Shown here: positions 17,414 to 25,441 of the stretch, in pieces
Layout: each line of letters begins with the position of its first letter
Numbering within the stretch: position 1 is the stretch's first letter
From: Bin5 sp965232575
Lineage (GTDB): Bacteria > Chloroflexota > Anaerolineae > Caldilineales > Caldilineaceae
Direction: 5' to 3'
Length of the DNA stretch: 64,000 nt
Assembly: GCA_965232575.1 (NCBI GenBank)
Contig: CBDDPZ010000008.1
Coordinates: 1,302,001-1,366,000 of the forward strand
Program-made: the position numbers and the translations under genes
The notes under the pieces: generated by a model
What the model was told of the DNA's origin: nothing
Database searches by the model: none
What the model saw: the letters and a program-made list of their open reading frames with translations, nothing else

Positions 17414-17955
17414 GCGCCGCCAATCATTCGCCGCTGACCACGGAAGTCACGTTGCAGATGAAGAATATGCACGAATATGTGGAGAGCTTCGGCCTATACT
17501 GGGAACAGGCCGGCCTGCCCCGCATGGCCGGCCGCATCCTGAGTTGGCTCCTCATCTGCGATCCCCCGCATCAGACGATGCACCAACTGACCGAAGCCCT
17601 GCAGGCCAGCAAGTCCTCCATCAGCACCGGCACGCGTATGCTTATCCAGATGGGGATCATCGAGCGGCTAAGCATGCCAGGCCAACGACGCGATCATTAC
17701 CGCGTCGTGCCAGACTCCTGGTCACACATCATGGAGGAGAAAGCGAAAAAACAGTTTACCGAGTTACGACGTCTGTCTGAAAGAGGTCTCGCTCTGCTCG
17801 ACGGCGCCTCCCCCGCCCGCCGTCAGCGTCTTGAAGAAATGCGGGATTACTACGTCTTTATGGAACGGGAGTTTCCCCTGATTTTGGACCACTGGCGGGC
17901 ACACAGGTCGGCCGTCGAGGGCCCCGCGCCATCGCAGTTCGTGCTCGAAGAATAG
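17410..17955 (+). CDS. GbsR/MarR-family transcriptional regulator
   Basis: 181 residues, starting in the ATGA overlap. A winged-helix region (MHQLTEALQASKSSISTGTRMLIQMGIIERL, about residues 57-87, quoted in pieces: LTEALQASKSSIS, TRMLIQMGIIERL) is followed by an RRDHYRVV wing and a C-terminal helical dimer domain. YVESFGLYWEQAGLPRMAGR at the N-terminus is the GbsR group hallmark. Being last in the exporter operon, it likely represses the operon through the inverted repeat at 14291-14322, giving feedback control; not shown directly. Confidence 0.88.
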   Translation: MSAANHSPLTTEVTLQMKNMHEYVESFGLYWEQAGLPRMAGRILSWLLICDPPHQTMHQLTEALQASKSSISTGTRMLIQMGIIERLSMPGQRRDHYRVVPDSWSHIMEEKAKKQFTELRRLSERGLALLDGASPARRQRLEEMRDYYVFMEREFPLILDHWRAHRSAVEGPAPSQFVLEE

Positions 17956-17968
17956 CTCCCAAAAGAGA

Positions 17969-18004
17969 GCGACCGCCAAAGGCATTTCATACCCCGGCGG
18001 TCGC
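17969..18004. terminator. Hairpin between convergent genes
   Basis: Perfect 9-bp stem GCGACCGCC (17969-17977) and GGCGGTCGC (17996-18004), 18-base loop. It lies between the ends of the regulator and the Rieske oxygenase gene, so it may stop transcription from both sides. There is no clear T-run, which weakens the call. Confidence 0.4.
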
Positions 18005-18052
18005 ATGGCTGTTCCCTTCAGTCAGTCCCCGCAGATCACTGATCTCCGGTCA

Positions 18053-19201
18053 TCACTCTTCCCTCAACCACTCCATCACCAGATCCTGGTGTTGCCGCAC
18101 ACCGGCCTCCCCTTTTATAGACGAAGGCCCATGCTCAAAAAAAGGGCTCTTTAGCGACCGCTGCTGCTGTTCGCACGCGTAGATGTCCTCCTGCATGAAG
18201 TCGCCGGATGTCATCGGGTCGTCGGTATCGTCACTGTTATATTTGCCCCGGACCCGCTTCGACCAGAAGTTGAAAGAACGGATCGACTGCGAAGCGAACG
18301 CCAGCACTGAAGCGTCAGCCATTTTCGTGCGGACGACGACCCGCGTGCGGTCGGGCGCCAGCGGCGTCAAATGAAACACCGACCAAGAGTCCTCATTCTC
18401 TGCCAGTCCAATGCCCGGAAACAGCATCGGCACCCACGCGCCCGCCTGCTCGGCCGGGACAACCAGCGGTGACGGCGCATTCTTCTCCACGTCCGCCGCG
18501 TATTCCGGACTGAGCGGCTCCCAAAAGAAGAAGTGCGGCCCGACGAAACCGGATTCGATGCGCTTGTGATCGTACATCGACAACGTACCGGAGTGCAGAT
18601 GAGCCAAGTGATAGCCATCAATATAGTTCTCGACTACGATCTTCCAATTGGCGGCAATGTCGTATTCGGCGCGTCCGCGCTTGTACTCCACCAACTCTTC
18701 GACTTTGTGAGGGCCAAGATGGCGTTCCACGCCGCCGAACCATTCCTCCACCGGACAGGCGGTCTCGTCAGGATGGACCCACAACATACCTCGCCAGCGA
18801 GCGACTGAAGCCTTCTTCAGCCCGAGACTCGCCATATCCAAATCAGGAAACTGATTTTTCCTGTCCGGAACGGACAGCAGACAACCCTCCAGATCGTAGG
18901 TCCAATCGTGGTAGGGACAGGTGATGACCTTCTTTGTGTTGCCGACGGCACGCAGCAGTTGCGTCCCCCTGTGACGGCAGATATTGTGAAAGGCCCTCAG
19001 CTGCCCGTTCTGACCCATCACGATAAAGATGTTGTTCAACCCTGCCTGCACGGCTACATACTGCCCCGGTTCGCTGACGTCCTCCGTCAGACCGGCAAAA
19101 GCCCACGTTCGCGAAAATATGTACTTCTGCTCGCGGTCGAACCAGTCTTGGGACGTGTACGCTTCAACCGGCAAGATGGGCATGGTTCCATTGCTATTCA
19201 T
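18053..19201 (-). CDS. Rieske non-heme iron oxygenase, alpha subunit
   Basis: 382 residues. Rieske ligands are C75-x-H77 (NICRHRGTQL) and C95-x2-H98 (TCPYHDW). The mononuclear iron site is D195-x2-H198-x4-H203 in ENYIDGYHLAHLH. It therefore is an aromatic-ring-hydroxylating or demethylating type of oxygenase (for example the choline- or carnitine-monooxygenase-like group). Start ATG follows AGGAAGACTCTCA. No reductase or beta subunit is adjacent; the only other Rieske protein in the window is the ferredoxin at 5155-5505. Stand-alone gene; substrate unknown. Confidence 0.92.
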   Translation of the reverse strand: MNSNGTMPILPVEAYTSQDWFDREQKYIFSRTWAFAGLTEDVSEPGQYVAVQAGLNNIFIVMGQNGQLRAFHNICRHRGTQLLRAVGNTKKVITCPYHDWTYDLEGCLLSVPDRKNQFPDLDMASLGLKKASVARWRGMLWVHPDETACPVEEWFGGVERHLGPHKVEELVEYKRGRAEYDIAANWKIVVENYIDGYHLAHLHSGTLSMYDHKRIESGFVGPHFFFWEPLSPEYAADVEKNAPSPLVVPAEQAGAWVPMLFPGIGLAENEDSWSVFHLTPLAPDRTRVVVRTKMADASVLAFASQSIRSFNFWSKRVRGKYNSDDTDDPMTSGDFMQEDIYACEQQQRSLKSPFFEHGPSSIKGEAGVRQHQDLVMEWLREE

Positions 19202-19253
19202 TTGAGAGTCTTCCTGTCTCCTGGCCGACCGGCATGGTAAATCCCCGAATTGC

Positions 19254-19333
19254 GACTGTGATTTTGGGGGATTAACCCCAGGGAAAAATCGGGGGAACCC
19301 CAGCCGTTCCCCTGCCGTTTCACAGTTCAGACA
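19254..19333. repeat. Repeat family A (GACTGTGATTTT…CAGTTCAGACA), diverged centre
   Basis: Left arm GACTGTGATTTTGGGGGATT and right arm CACAGTTCAGACA, enclosing a GGGGAACCCC-type hairpin (family G). The right arm supplies the stop codon of the AlaX-like gene (TGA on the minus strand at 19327-19329). Confidence 0.75.
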
Positions 19334-20538
19334 GCGCAGGCTTGCCGAACAGTCTCCGCCGCCGCACTGAGCACATCCGACAGCTTCTCCGCCGCCACAC
19401 CCCCGCCCTGGGCAAAATCCGACCGACCGCCGCCCCCACCCCCGAACTGCCTCAACGTGTCTCGCAACAGATTGCCAACGTGTACCGAACAGTCCTCTGA
19501 ACGGGCAAAAACTGCCGTCCCCTTATCCCCTCGCGCACAGCCAAGCAACGCCACAACACCAAGCCCGGCGACGAGCGCGCTCGCCAGTCTCTGTACGGCC
19601 GCTGGCTCACTATCTGCCATCTCCCGCACCACCAGCCGCAGACCCCCCGCGGCCTCTGCCTCCGCCAGCAATTCACGCGCTTGGTACTCGACAAGTCCTT
19701 CCTGCAGCGCTTTCAGCTCCCGCTCCGCGCTCCTCAGCGCCTCCTGCAGTTTCGCCACCAATTCCGGCACGTCATCCACGCCGCTGTCCAGCAATCCGGC
19801 CGTCTCCCTCAGTAACCCGCGACGCTCCGCCGCATCCGCCAGCGCCCGCCGTCCGCACACAAAATGCACACGGCTCTTGCCCCGGCGCTTCTCAATCCGC
19901 AGCAGTGAGATCAGCCCGATCTCCCCCGTTCGCCGCACATGTGTACCACCGCACGCCGACCAGTCGAACTTGTCGATCTCCACAATGCGCGTCGAACCCT
20001 GCACCGCCGGCGCGCGGCGCAGCGGTACCTTCCCCCGCTCCTCTTCATTCACCCAGTAAGCACGGATCGGCCGGTTCTTCCACACCATCTCGTTGGCCGC
20101 CGTCTCAATATCTGCTAGCTGCGCCGCCGCAAGTGGAGGACCGTCCAGGTCCACTGTGTTGAGCGCATCGCCGAAATGCACGCTCACCGTTTCCAATCCC
20201 AGCCGTCGGAAAAACGTCTGCGACAGCAAGTGCTGGCCCGAGTGTTGCTGCATATGATCATAGCGCCGCGCCCAGTCGATCTTCCCGCTTACGTTCTCAG
20301 CCTCCTCCGGCAGCGGCTCCGCCAGCAGATGCAGCACAGTACCGTCCGCCCCAACCTGCACGTCGACCACCGCCGTCCCGTTCAAACGGCCCGTGTCATG
20401 GGGCTGCCCGCCGGAGGTAGGATAGAAGGCCGACCGGACCAACCGCACTGCCGGCTGATCCTGGTGTGTGAGCCGCTCGGCCACCTGCGCGCTGAATCTG
20501 ATCAGGTACGCGTCCTCGTAGTAGAGTCTCTCGTTCAT
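19327..20538 (-). CDS. AlaX-like alanyl-tRNA editing protein with DHHA1 domain
   Basis: 403 residues. The N-terminal part has YPTSGGQPHDTG, the editing-site motif H95-M-Q-Q-H99 and C196-G-G-T-H200, which together bind zinc and hydrolyse Ser/Gly-tRNA(Ala) in AlaRS and free AlaX proteins. A coiled region (about 235-290) leads to a C-terminal DHHA1 domain with the Gly-rich FGGGGGGRSDFAQGG. There is no AlaRS catalytic core, so this is a stand-alone trans-editing protein of the long AlaX type. The last residue and stop come from a repeat. It is probably co-oriented with recF but separated by 148 bases of repeats. Confidence 0.88.
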   Translation of the reverse strand: MNERLYYEDAYLIRFSAQVAERLTHQDQPAVRLVRSAFYPTSGGQPHDTGRLNGTAVVDVQVGADGTVLHLLAEPLPEEAENVSGKIDWARRYDHMQQHSGQHLLSQTFFRRLGLETVSVHFGDALNTVDLDGPPLAAAQLADIETAANEMVWKNRPIRAYWVNEEERGKVPLRRAPAVQGSTRIVEIDKFDWSACGGTHVRRTGEIGLISLLRIEKRRGKSRVHFVCGRRALADAAERRGLLRETAGLLDSGVDDVPELVAKLQEALRSAERELKALQEGLVEYQARELLAEAEAAGGLRLVVREMADSEPAAVQRLASALVAGLGVVALLGCARGDKGTAVFARSEDCSVHVGNLLRDTLRQFGGGGGGRSDFAQGGGVAAEKLSDVLSAAAETVRQACAV

Positions 20539-20550
20539 AACGGCAATTTT

Positions 20551-20655
20551 GACTGTGATTTTGGGGGATTGTTGGGATTAGGGGGATTAAAGGCAGTTGC
20601 CGTTGCAGTTAATCAGCAGTTCATCCCCTGAATCCCGGGAATCACAGTTCAGATA
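20551..20655. repeat. Repeat family A, full-length copy
   Basis: Left arm GACTGTGATTTTGGGGGATT, GGGATTAGGGGGATT, centre AGGCAGTTGCCGTTGCAGTT, right arm CAGTTCATCCCCTGAATCCC then ATCACAGTTCAGA. The arms are imperfect inverted repeats of about 40 bases. The gap between recF and the AlaX gene consists almost wholly of this element. Confidence 0.85.
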
Positions 20656-20686
20656 GTGGTCTGACGGTGTTCGCCCTTACTGGCTA

Positions 20687-21910
20687 CTAAAAACTGGTGT
20701 TCGACATGCCGGCCTCGATCTGAAGCCGCTGCGCCCCTTGCTGGAAATCCGCCGAAAACTGCCCCCAGTCGGTCGTCGTCACGATCCCCTGGCGCACATC
20801 CGTCAGAGCGTCGAGCAGCGCCGCGCGGCGCTGCTCGTCCAATTCACTCATCACGTCGTCCAGCAGCAAAATCGGCTTCTCGCCAGTCGCTTCCGCCATC
20901 GCCTGCAGTTCAGCTAGTTTCAACGCCAGCGCGCCCGTCCGCTGCTGCCCCCGGCTGCCGTACGTGCGCAAGTTCCAACCGTTGACCAGGAAGACCAGTT
21001 CATCTCGGTGCGGCCCGTAGAGCGAACTGCCTGCCTTCAACTCCACGCCCCGGCGGCCTTCCAGCCGTTCACGGAAGCGCTGGCTGATCGTCGCCGCGTT
21101 GGTCTCCATGCGCGCCAGCCCTTCCGCCGCCACCTCCTCGCCGTCGCGCAGCCGCTGGTAACTGTGTTCGGAGTATAACCCCGTATTGAAGCTCGGCAGG
21201 TACAGCAATTCCAACGTTTCCTGCTGCTGCGTGAGTTCCGCATGCACGCGGCGTGCGATCGGCGTCAGATCGGCCAGATAAGTATGCCGCCTGACCAGCA
21301 CCTGCGTTCCCAGATCGACCAGTTGTTCATTCCAAAATGCAAGTTGCGCCGACGCCGAAGGGCCGTCCGTCTGCTCCTGCAGCTGTTTCAGCAGGCTGTT
21401 CCGCTGCGTAACCACCTTCTGATAGCGGGAAAGCGCCTGACAGTAGCCGCGGTCGATCTGGCAGAGGGCGACGTCGATGTAGCGCCGCCGCTCACTGGGG
21501 CTGCCGGCGATAAGGGTGAGGTCCTCGGGCAGAAAGAGGACCGCCCGCAAATGTCCGATCAGGTCCATGCTGCGCCGGGGCGCACCGTTCACCCGAATTT
21601 GCTTCGTGTAGTTCAAACCGTCCCCGCGCAGCGTGAAGAGAATTTCAAGGGTCGTCGACTTCTCCCCTCGCACTATTTCACCCCGGATGCGGGCATAGGG
21701 GATCGGCTCGTTCGCCGCGGCCCTGTCAACCGCTTCCCGCTCCATCCGCGCATGGCGCGACTTGCTCGTCGCCAGATAATAGACGGCCTCGAGCAGATTC
21801 GTTTTGCCCTGCCCGTTGCGGCCTTGCACAAGCATCACGGGCGCGTTGAAGCACAGGTCCAACTCTCTGTAATTGCGAAAATGTTCCAGGTGGAGCCGCG
21901 AAAGATACAT
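20687..21910 (-). CDS. recF: DNA replication/repair protein RecF
   Basis: 407 residues of the SMC-like RecF family, which binds gapped DNA and loads RecA with RecO/RecR. Opening MYLSRLHLEHFRNYRELDL is diagnostic, Walker A is GRNGQGKT (30-37), the signature is YGSRGQQRTGALALKLAE and Walker B is PILLLDDVMSELDE. Length is slightly above the usual 360-390. It is not next to dnaA/dnaN. The three final residues (T-S-F) and the TAG are encoded by a copy of the intergenic phrase ACTAAAAACTGGTGTT, so the native C-terminus was probably altered by repeat insertion. Confidence 0.95.
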   Translation of the reverse strand: MYLSRLHLEHFRNYRELDLCFNAPVMLVQGRNGQGKTNLLEAVYYLATSKSRHARMEREAVDRAAANEPIPYARIRGEIVRGEKSTTLEILFTLRGDGLNYTKQIRVNGAPRRSMDLIGHLRAVLFLPEDLTLIAGSPSERRRYIDVALCQIDRGYCQALSRYQKVVTQRNSLLKQLQEQTDGPSASAQLAFWNEQLVDLGTQVLVRRHTYLADLTPIARRVHAELTQQQETLELLYLPSFNTGLYSEHSYQRLRDGEEVAAEGLARMETNAATISQRFRERLEGRRGVELKAGSSLYGPHRDELVFLVNGWNLRTYGSRGQQRTGALALKLAELQAMAEATGEKPILLLDDVMSELDEQRRAALLDALTDVRQGIVTTTDWGQFSADFQQGAQRLQIEAGMSNTSF

Positions 21911-21931
21911 TGCTCAGCGATGATAACGTCA

Positions 21932-22053
21932 GGATTTAGGGGCCAGGGTTTAGGGGTTAGCTGGCCCCTCGCCCCTCGTCCCTGCCGTTTCACAGCTAAT
22001 CCCCTGAATCCCGGAAATCACAGTTCAGACAGCGGGCGTCAGCGCAAATCGGG
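21932..22053. repeat. Composite repeat: families D + A (right arm) + C (end)
   Basis: GATTTAGGGGCCAGGGTTTA…TAGCTGGCCCCTCGCCCC (family D hairpin), then CACAGCTAATCCCCTGAATC…CAGTTCAGACA (family A right arm, 21991-22031), then GCGGGCGTCAGCGCAAA (end of family C). The last part supplies the final residues D-L-R and the TGA of the M16 protease gene. Confidence 0.75.
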
Positions 22054-23304
22054 CAGGTACCAGCCAACGGTCTGTTTGCTGCGGCTGAACCAGGTCTGCG
22101 CGGCCCGCTGAATGTCGGCAGCCGTCACCGCCTCCAGGTTTTCCAGCCAGACGTCAAACCATTCGCTGTCCGCGATCATCTCGCTGAAGCCCAGCCAGTA
22201 GGCCTGATTCGTCACGCTTTCGCTGCTGTACGCGAACTGCGCCTTTGTCTGCTTGATCGCCTTGTCCAGCTCCGCCGCCGCTACAGGCTCCTTCTGCACC
22301 CGTTCGATCTCCGCCCAGATCGTGTCCTCAATTTCTTGGTGGGTGATATCCTGGGCAAGCGTGGCGCTGAAGCCGAAAACATAAGGATCAATCGTCGGCA
22401 TGAACGAAGAAGAGACCCCTACCGCCAGCTCCTTGTCCACCAGCGCCCGATAAAGCCGGTTGCTGCGATTGGAAGAGCTGCCGCCGAACAGCCCCATCCC
22501 TTTCGCGCCGCTAAGAATGCTGTCCAGCACCGTCAGCGCGAAGAAGTCTGGATGCTGCGCGGCCGGCGCATGAAACGCCAGGCCGAAGTAGGAAGTCTGG
22601 TCCGTGCCCCGCAGCACGATGCGCCTTTCCGCCCGCTGCTCCGGTTCCTGCAAACGCATCTCCGGAACGGTAGGACCCGCCTCGAGTCCGCCAAAATACT
22701 GGTCGATGCGGTCGACCATCTGCGCACCGTCAAAATCGCCCACCGCCACCGCCACCGCGTTGCTGGGCGTGTAATACGTCCTGTAATGTTCGTAAAGATC
22801 GTCGCGGCACATCGTCAGCAGGTCCTGTTTCCAACCGATGACCGGGTGCCGGTACGGATGCGTCTGGAACGCCGCCGCCTGCATCTCCGTATTCAACAGC
22901 CAGCGGTAGCTGTTCTCACTGCCCTCCCGCTCGCTGATGATCACCGTACGCTCCGACTCAGTCTCTTCCGTGTCGAAGATCGCATTCGCCATGCGATCGC
23001 TCTCCACGTCCAGCGCCAGTTCGATGCGCTCCGCCGGAAAGGTCTCGAAATAGGTCGTCCAGTCCTGCCAGGTCATGCCGTTGAACGCGCCGCCGGCGCG
23101 GGCAATCGCCTTGTCAAACGCGCCCTGCGGATACCTCTCTGTACCCTTGAACAGCATGTGCTCTACCCAGTGGCTGATGCCGGTGCCGCCGGGCATCTCG
23201 TTACGGCTCCCCACCCGGTAGTAGATCCAGAAACTGGCGACCGGCGCCAGGTGGCTCTCCTTCAGAAGGATCTGCAGGCCGTTGTCAAGGCGTGTCTTCT
23301 GCAC
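22039..23304 (-). CDS. M16-family zinc peptidase (inverzincin)
   Basis: 421 residues from a GTG at 23302-23304. The reading frame stays open for another 87 codons upstream, but those codons are repeat sequence and include no family homology, so the family-like start VQKTRLDNGLQILLKES is preferred. The inverted zinc motif H45-W-V-E48-H49 lies in GISHWVEHMLFKGTE, as in processing-peptidase-like M16B proteins. A second, inactive-looking M16 domain fills the C-terminal half (GLFGGSSSNRSNRLYRAL). Usually such proteases act on small peptides. The exact start is uncertain because of the repeats. Confidence 0.85.
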   Translation of the reverse strand: MQKTRLDNGLQILLKESHLAPVASFWIYYRVGSRNEMPGGTGISHWVEHMLFKGTERYPQGAFDKAIARAGGAFNGMTWQDWTTYFETFPAERIELALDVESDRMANAIFDTEETESERTVIISEREGSENSYRWLLNTEMQAAAFQTHPYRHPVIGWKQDLLTMCRDDLYEHYRTYYTPSNAVAVAVGDFDGAQMVDRIDQYFGGLEAGPTVPEMRLQEPEQRAERRIVLRGTDQTSYFGLAFHAPAAQHPDFFALTVLDSILSGAKGMGLFGGSSSNRSNRLYRALVDKELAVGVSSSFMPTIDPYVFGFSATLAQDITHQEIEDTIWAEIERVQKEPVAAAELDKAIKQTKAQFAYSSESVTNQAYWLGFSEMIADSEWFDVWLENLEAVTAADIQRAAQTWFSRSKQTVGWYLPDLR

Positions 23305-23321
23305 GCTGCCATTTTCCCGAG

Positions 23322-23496
23322 TTTGACGCTTCCTGTTTGCGCTTCGCCAAGTGGCCTGTTTGCGCCTCGCCAAGGGCCCATCTGTGGCGTCGGCTCGGCG
23401 CAAAGATGGCGTCGGCTCAGCGCAAATCCGCCCTCCCTTTTTTGCTTTTGCCATTCTTCGTGTTTCCTTTGTGTTCTTCGTGGATAGTTGCCGTAG
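23322..23496. repeat. Nested repeats: family C interrupted by B, itself interrupted by B
   Basis: TTTGACGCTTCC (start of family C) is followed by a B element (23336-23426) that is split by a complete second B element of exactly 46 bases (23359-23404, TTTGCGCCTCGCCAAG…CTCGGCGCAAA). After the outer B closes (…GGCTCAGCGCAAA), family C resumes with TCCGCCCTCCC and runs to CTTCGTGGATAGTTGCCGT. This fixes a relative order of insertion: C first, outer B, inner B last. Confidence 0.85.
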
Positions 23497-23512
23497 GTGG
23501 GTTGTGCCGTTA

Positions 23513-23575
23513 CAGTTACTAAAAACTGGTGTTTCACAGTTCATCTCCCAAATCCCGGAAATCACAGTTCAGACA
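23513..23575. repeat. Repeat phrase ACTAAAAACTGGTGTT plus family A right arm
   Basis: GTTACTAAAAACTGGTGTTT joined to CACAGTTCATCTCCCAAATC…CAGTTCAGACA (23535-23575). Read on the minus strand the arm encodes the last residues L-S-E-L and the TGA (23562-23564) of the membrane protein gene that follows. Confidence 0.75.
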
Positions 23576-24626
23576 ACCGCTTCTGGGCCTTGTTGAAGTC
23601 ACTCCAGCGCAGCTGCTCTCGCCAGAAATAATAGGCCCCCAGCAGCGTTACCGGTACCCACAGCGCCGCGTGCAGCGTGAGCGTATAGCTGGCGGCCAAC
23701 TGCGTATCGATCCCATACGCAGTCAGCGTCTCGATCGCCGGCGTATCAAATGTGCCGATGTACCCGGGCGCCGACGGCAGCGTTGTCGCCAGATTGACGA
23801 TCCCGTTGATCAACATCAGCGCCAGAAAGCTGACAGTGAACGCGAACGCGTGCATCACAAACCAGTACTTGACCGTCTCCATCAGCCATACCACGATGCT
23901 AGTTGCAAAAATTAGAAGCAGATCGCGGCCGCTGCGCAGGCTGCCCAGCCCCGCCATGAACCGTTCAAAGTAGCCGTCCGTCCGTTCGCGGATCCGGGCC
24001 GGCAGCAGATGTTCAGCCAGCCAGCCATACAACGCCGCAATCCGCCGCGGCCGCACCGTAACCCAAATAAAAAGCGCGGTGACGATCAGCAACAGAAAAG
24101 TGACAAAGACGACAAACCGCTGAAAGGTCGCCGGAATTGGCGCAAACGGCAGCGCCAGGAACACGAACAGCAGCATCACCAGCCCGTCGAAAACGCGCTC
24201 AATGATCACCGTCGCCAAGCTGGAGCTGATCGGGATATCCTCCCGCTGCCACAAAACGTACGCCCGCATCACCTCCCCGGCCCGAAACGGGTAGACATTG
24301 TTGCCGAAATAACCGATGCACACCACCGGAAAGAGCCTGCCCAGCGAGACCGGCTTCAAGTGCCGCAGCATAAAGTGCCAGCGCCATGTGCGCGCCCACA
24401 GCCCTACCATATAGACCGCCACACCGGGCACAATCCACCAGTAGTTGGCCTGCCCCATCGTCCGCCACACCTCCGGCAGATGGAGACCGGGCAGAATCAG
24501 ATAAAGAAAAAAGACACTGATCAGAATTCCGATCAGCAGCCAGGCCGTGCGTTTTATCCATTTTGCGCTTCGCCAAGGCGCGGCAGATGCGGTCGGCTCA
24601 GCGCAAACCCTCTTCGCGCTGCTCAT
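23562..24626 (-). CDS. LPG-synthase-TM-type (UPF0104) integral membrane protein
   Basis: 354 residues with about eight membrane segments. GYFGNNVYPFRAGEVMRAYV and ERVFDGLVMLLFVFLALPF are hallmarks of the lysylphosphatidylglycerol-synthase/flippase-like TM family, and LPSAPGYIGTFDTPAIETL is its third conserved block. It likely handles lipid-linked substrates in the inner membrane. Residues about 7-22 (VCAEPTASAAPWRSAK) are encoded by a family B repeat and precede the first helix (TAWLLIGILISVFFLYLIL). The stop codon is from a family A repeat. So both ends of the protein are repeat-derived. Confidence 0.85.
   Translation of the reverse strand: MSSAKRVCAEPTASAAPWRSAKWIKRTAWLLIGILISVFFLYLILPGLHLPEVWRTMGQANYWWIVPGVAVYMVGLWARTWRWHFMLRHLKPVSLGRLFPVVCIGYFGNNVYPFRAGEVMRAYVLWQREDIPISSSLATVIIERVFDGLVMLLFVFLALPFAPIPATFQRFVVFVTFLLLIVTALFIWVTVRPRRIAALYGWLAEHLLPARIRERTDGYFERFMAGLGSLRSGRDLLLIFATSIVVWLMETVKYWFVMHAFAFTVSFLALMLINGIVNLATTLPSAPGYIGTFDTPAIETLTAYGIDTQLAASYTLTLHAALWVPVTLLGAYYFWREQLRWSDFNKAQKRLSEL
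24562..24607. repeat. Repeat family B (46 bp) inside a coding region
   Basis: TTTGCGCTTCGCCAAGGCGC…GTCGGCTCAGCGCAAA, exactly 46 bases with 8-base terminal inverted repeats TTTGCGCT/AGCGCAAA. It is translated, from the complement, as part of the N-terminus of the membrane protein at 23562-24626. Confidence 0.85.
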
Positions 24627-24664
24627 CCCGCTATTATTCCACAGGTCCTACCTTCCCTGAAATC

Positions 24665-24845
24665 GACTGTGATTTTGGAGGATTATTGGGATTAGGGGGA
24701 TTTAACGGCAGTTCTTAATTTTTAGTGGCTGGTTGCTGTTGCCGTTACTGACTACTGAAAACTAGCTACTAAAAACTGGTGTTTCACAGTTCATCCCCTG
24801 AATCCCGGAAATCACAGTTCAGACAGCCGGGCGTCAGCGCAAACC
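24665..24845. repeat. Repeat family A with E and C phrases between and after the arms
   Basis: Left arm GACTGTGATTTTGGAGGATT (24665), then AACGGCAG and ACTAAAAACT-type phrases (family E), then right arm CACAGTTCATCCCCTGAATC…CAGTTCAGACA ending 24825, then GCCGGGCGTCAGCGCAAA (end of family C). No gene fits in the 357-base gap 24627-24983. Confidence 0.75.
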
Positions 24846-24916
24846 CTCCGTCGCGTAGGCACGGACACATGAAAAAAAATGACCACTAAAAACTGACGCC
24901 TACCCACCCTGAACCC

Positions 24917-24948
24917 AAAAAAATGCCAGGCCGCAAGGCCTGGCATTT
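24917..24948 (-). terminator. Rho-independent terminator of the SWIM gene
   Basis: Perfect 12-bp stem AAATGCCAGGCC (24921-24932) and GGCCTGGCATTT (24937-24948) around a GCAA loop. On the minus strand it is followed by seven T (24917-24923). It sits 35 bases after the SWIM gene stop. Confidence 0.9.
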
Positions 24949-24983
24949 AAGGTATAAACTTTCTGGACTCTGCTCGCCCTGCG

Positions 24984-25235
24984 CTATCCCGGCATGGGGA
25001 GCATCGCAGGTTCAACCGCCTCACCGAGAATCTCTTCCATCGCCATTACGTGGGCACATATGCTTCTGCGCTGAAACTCCTCGCAATCACAATCCCAGGA
25101 ACCCTGATCATACGAAACGCGGTGATCAGAATTCTCGCCGTGAATCTTCACCTGAAGGTTGTTAACCCAGAGGCGCTCGTCGCGTTCGGCTGCGTACTGG
25201 CGGGCTTTGAGGATACGGCTGGCAATCGCGTCCAT
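24984..25235 (-). CDS. Small SWIM zinc-finger protein
   Basis: 83 residues from the ATG at 25233-25235 behind AAGGAAAGCAGA. C49-D-C51 and C60-A-H62 (SWDCDCEEFQRRSICAHVMA) form a C-x-C…C-x-H SWIM zinc site, a fold for DNA or protein binding. The upstream in-frame extension (IPLIPIIPQNH) is translated repeat A and is not believed. A strong terminator follows. SWIM proteins of this size occur beside SNF2 helicases or alone; nothing here defines the partner. Confidence 0.8.
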   Translation of the reverse strand: MDAIASRILKARQYAAERDERLWVNNLQVKIHGENSDHRVSYDQGSWDCDCEEFQRRSICAHVMAMEEILGEAVEPAMLPMPG

Positions 25236-25276
25236 TCTGCTTTCCTTTCTCTGAGTAGGGTGGCACCGAAAAAACG

Positions 25277-25391
25277 GACTGTGATTTTGGGGGATTATCG
25301 GGATTAGGGGGATTAAAAGCAACTGCGCTCGCCCAGCCGTTGACGTTAATCACAGTTCATCCCCCAAATCCCGGAAATCGCAGTTCAGACA
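25277..25391. repeat. Repeat family A, full-length copy
   Basis: GACTGTGATTTTGGGGGATT, GGGATTAGGGGGATT, centre AAAGCAACTGC…GCCGTTGACGTT, right arm CACAGTTCATCCCCCAAATC…GCAGTTCAGACA. Lies directly upstream of the SWIM gene. Confidence 0.85.
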
Positions 25392-25404
25392 ATAAGCGCG
25401 CCCC

Positions 25405-25441
25405 AAAAACAACACCTGGGCACGGCGCGCACCCAGGTGTT
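25405..25441 (-). terminator. Terminator-like hairpin on the minus strand
   Basis: Perfect 10-bp stem AACACCTGGG (25411-25420) and CCCAGGTGTT (25432-25441), 11-base loop, followed on the minus strand by GTTTTT. It could end transcripts of the seven-gene operon, whose last stop lies at 25982. Confidence 0.65.

Noticed and set aside
23305..23565. N-terminal 87-codon extension of the M16 protease, starting at an ATG in repeat sequence
   Set aside because: Entirely repeat families B, C and E; family-like sequence begins at the GTG at 23302-23304. Translation of the extension cannot be excluded but is not supported.
20551..25391. Possible CRISPR array from recurring TGTCTGAACTGTGATT
   Set aside because: Copies are kilobases apart, occur in both arms of a palindrome and have no regular spacers or cas genes.
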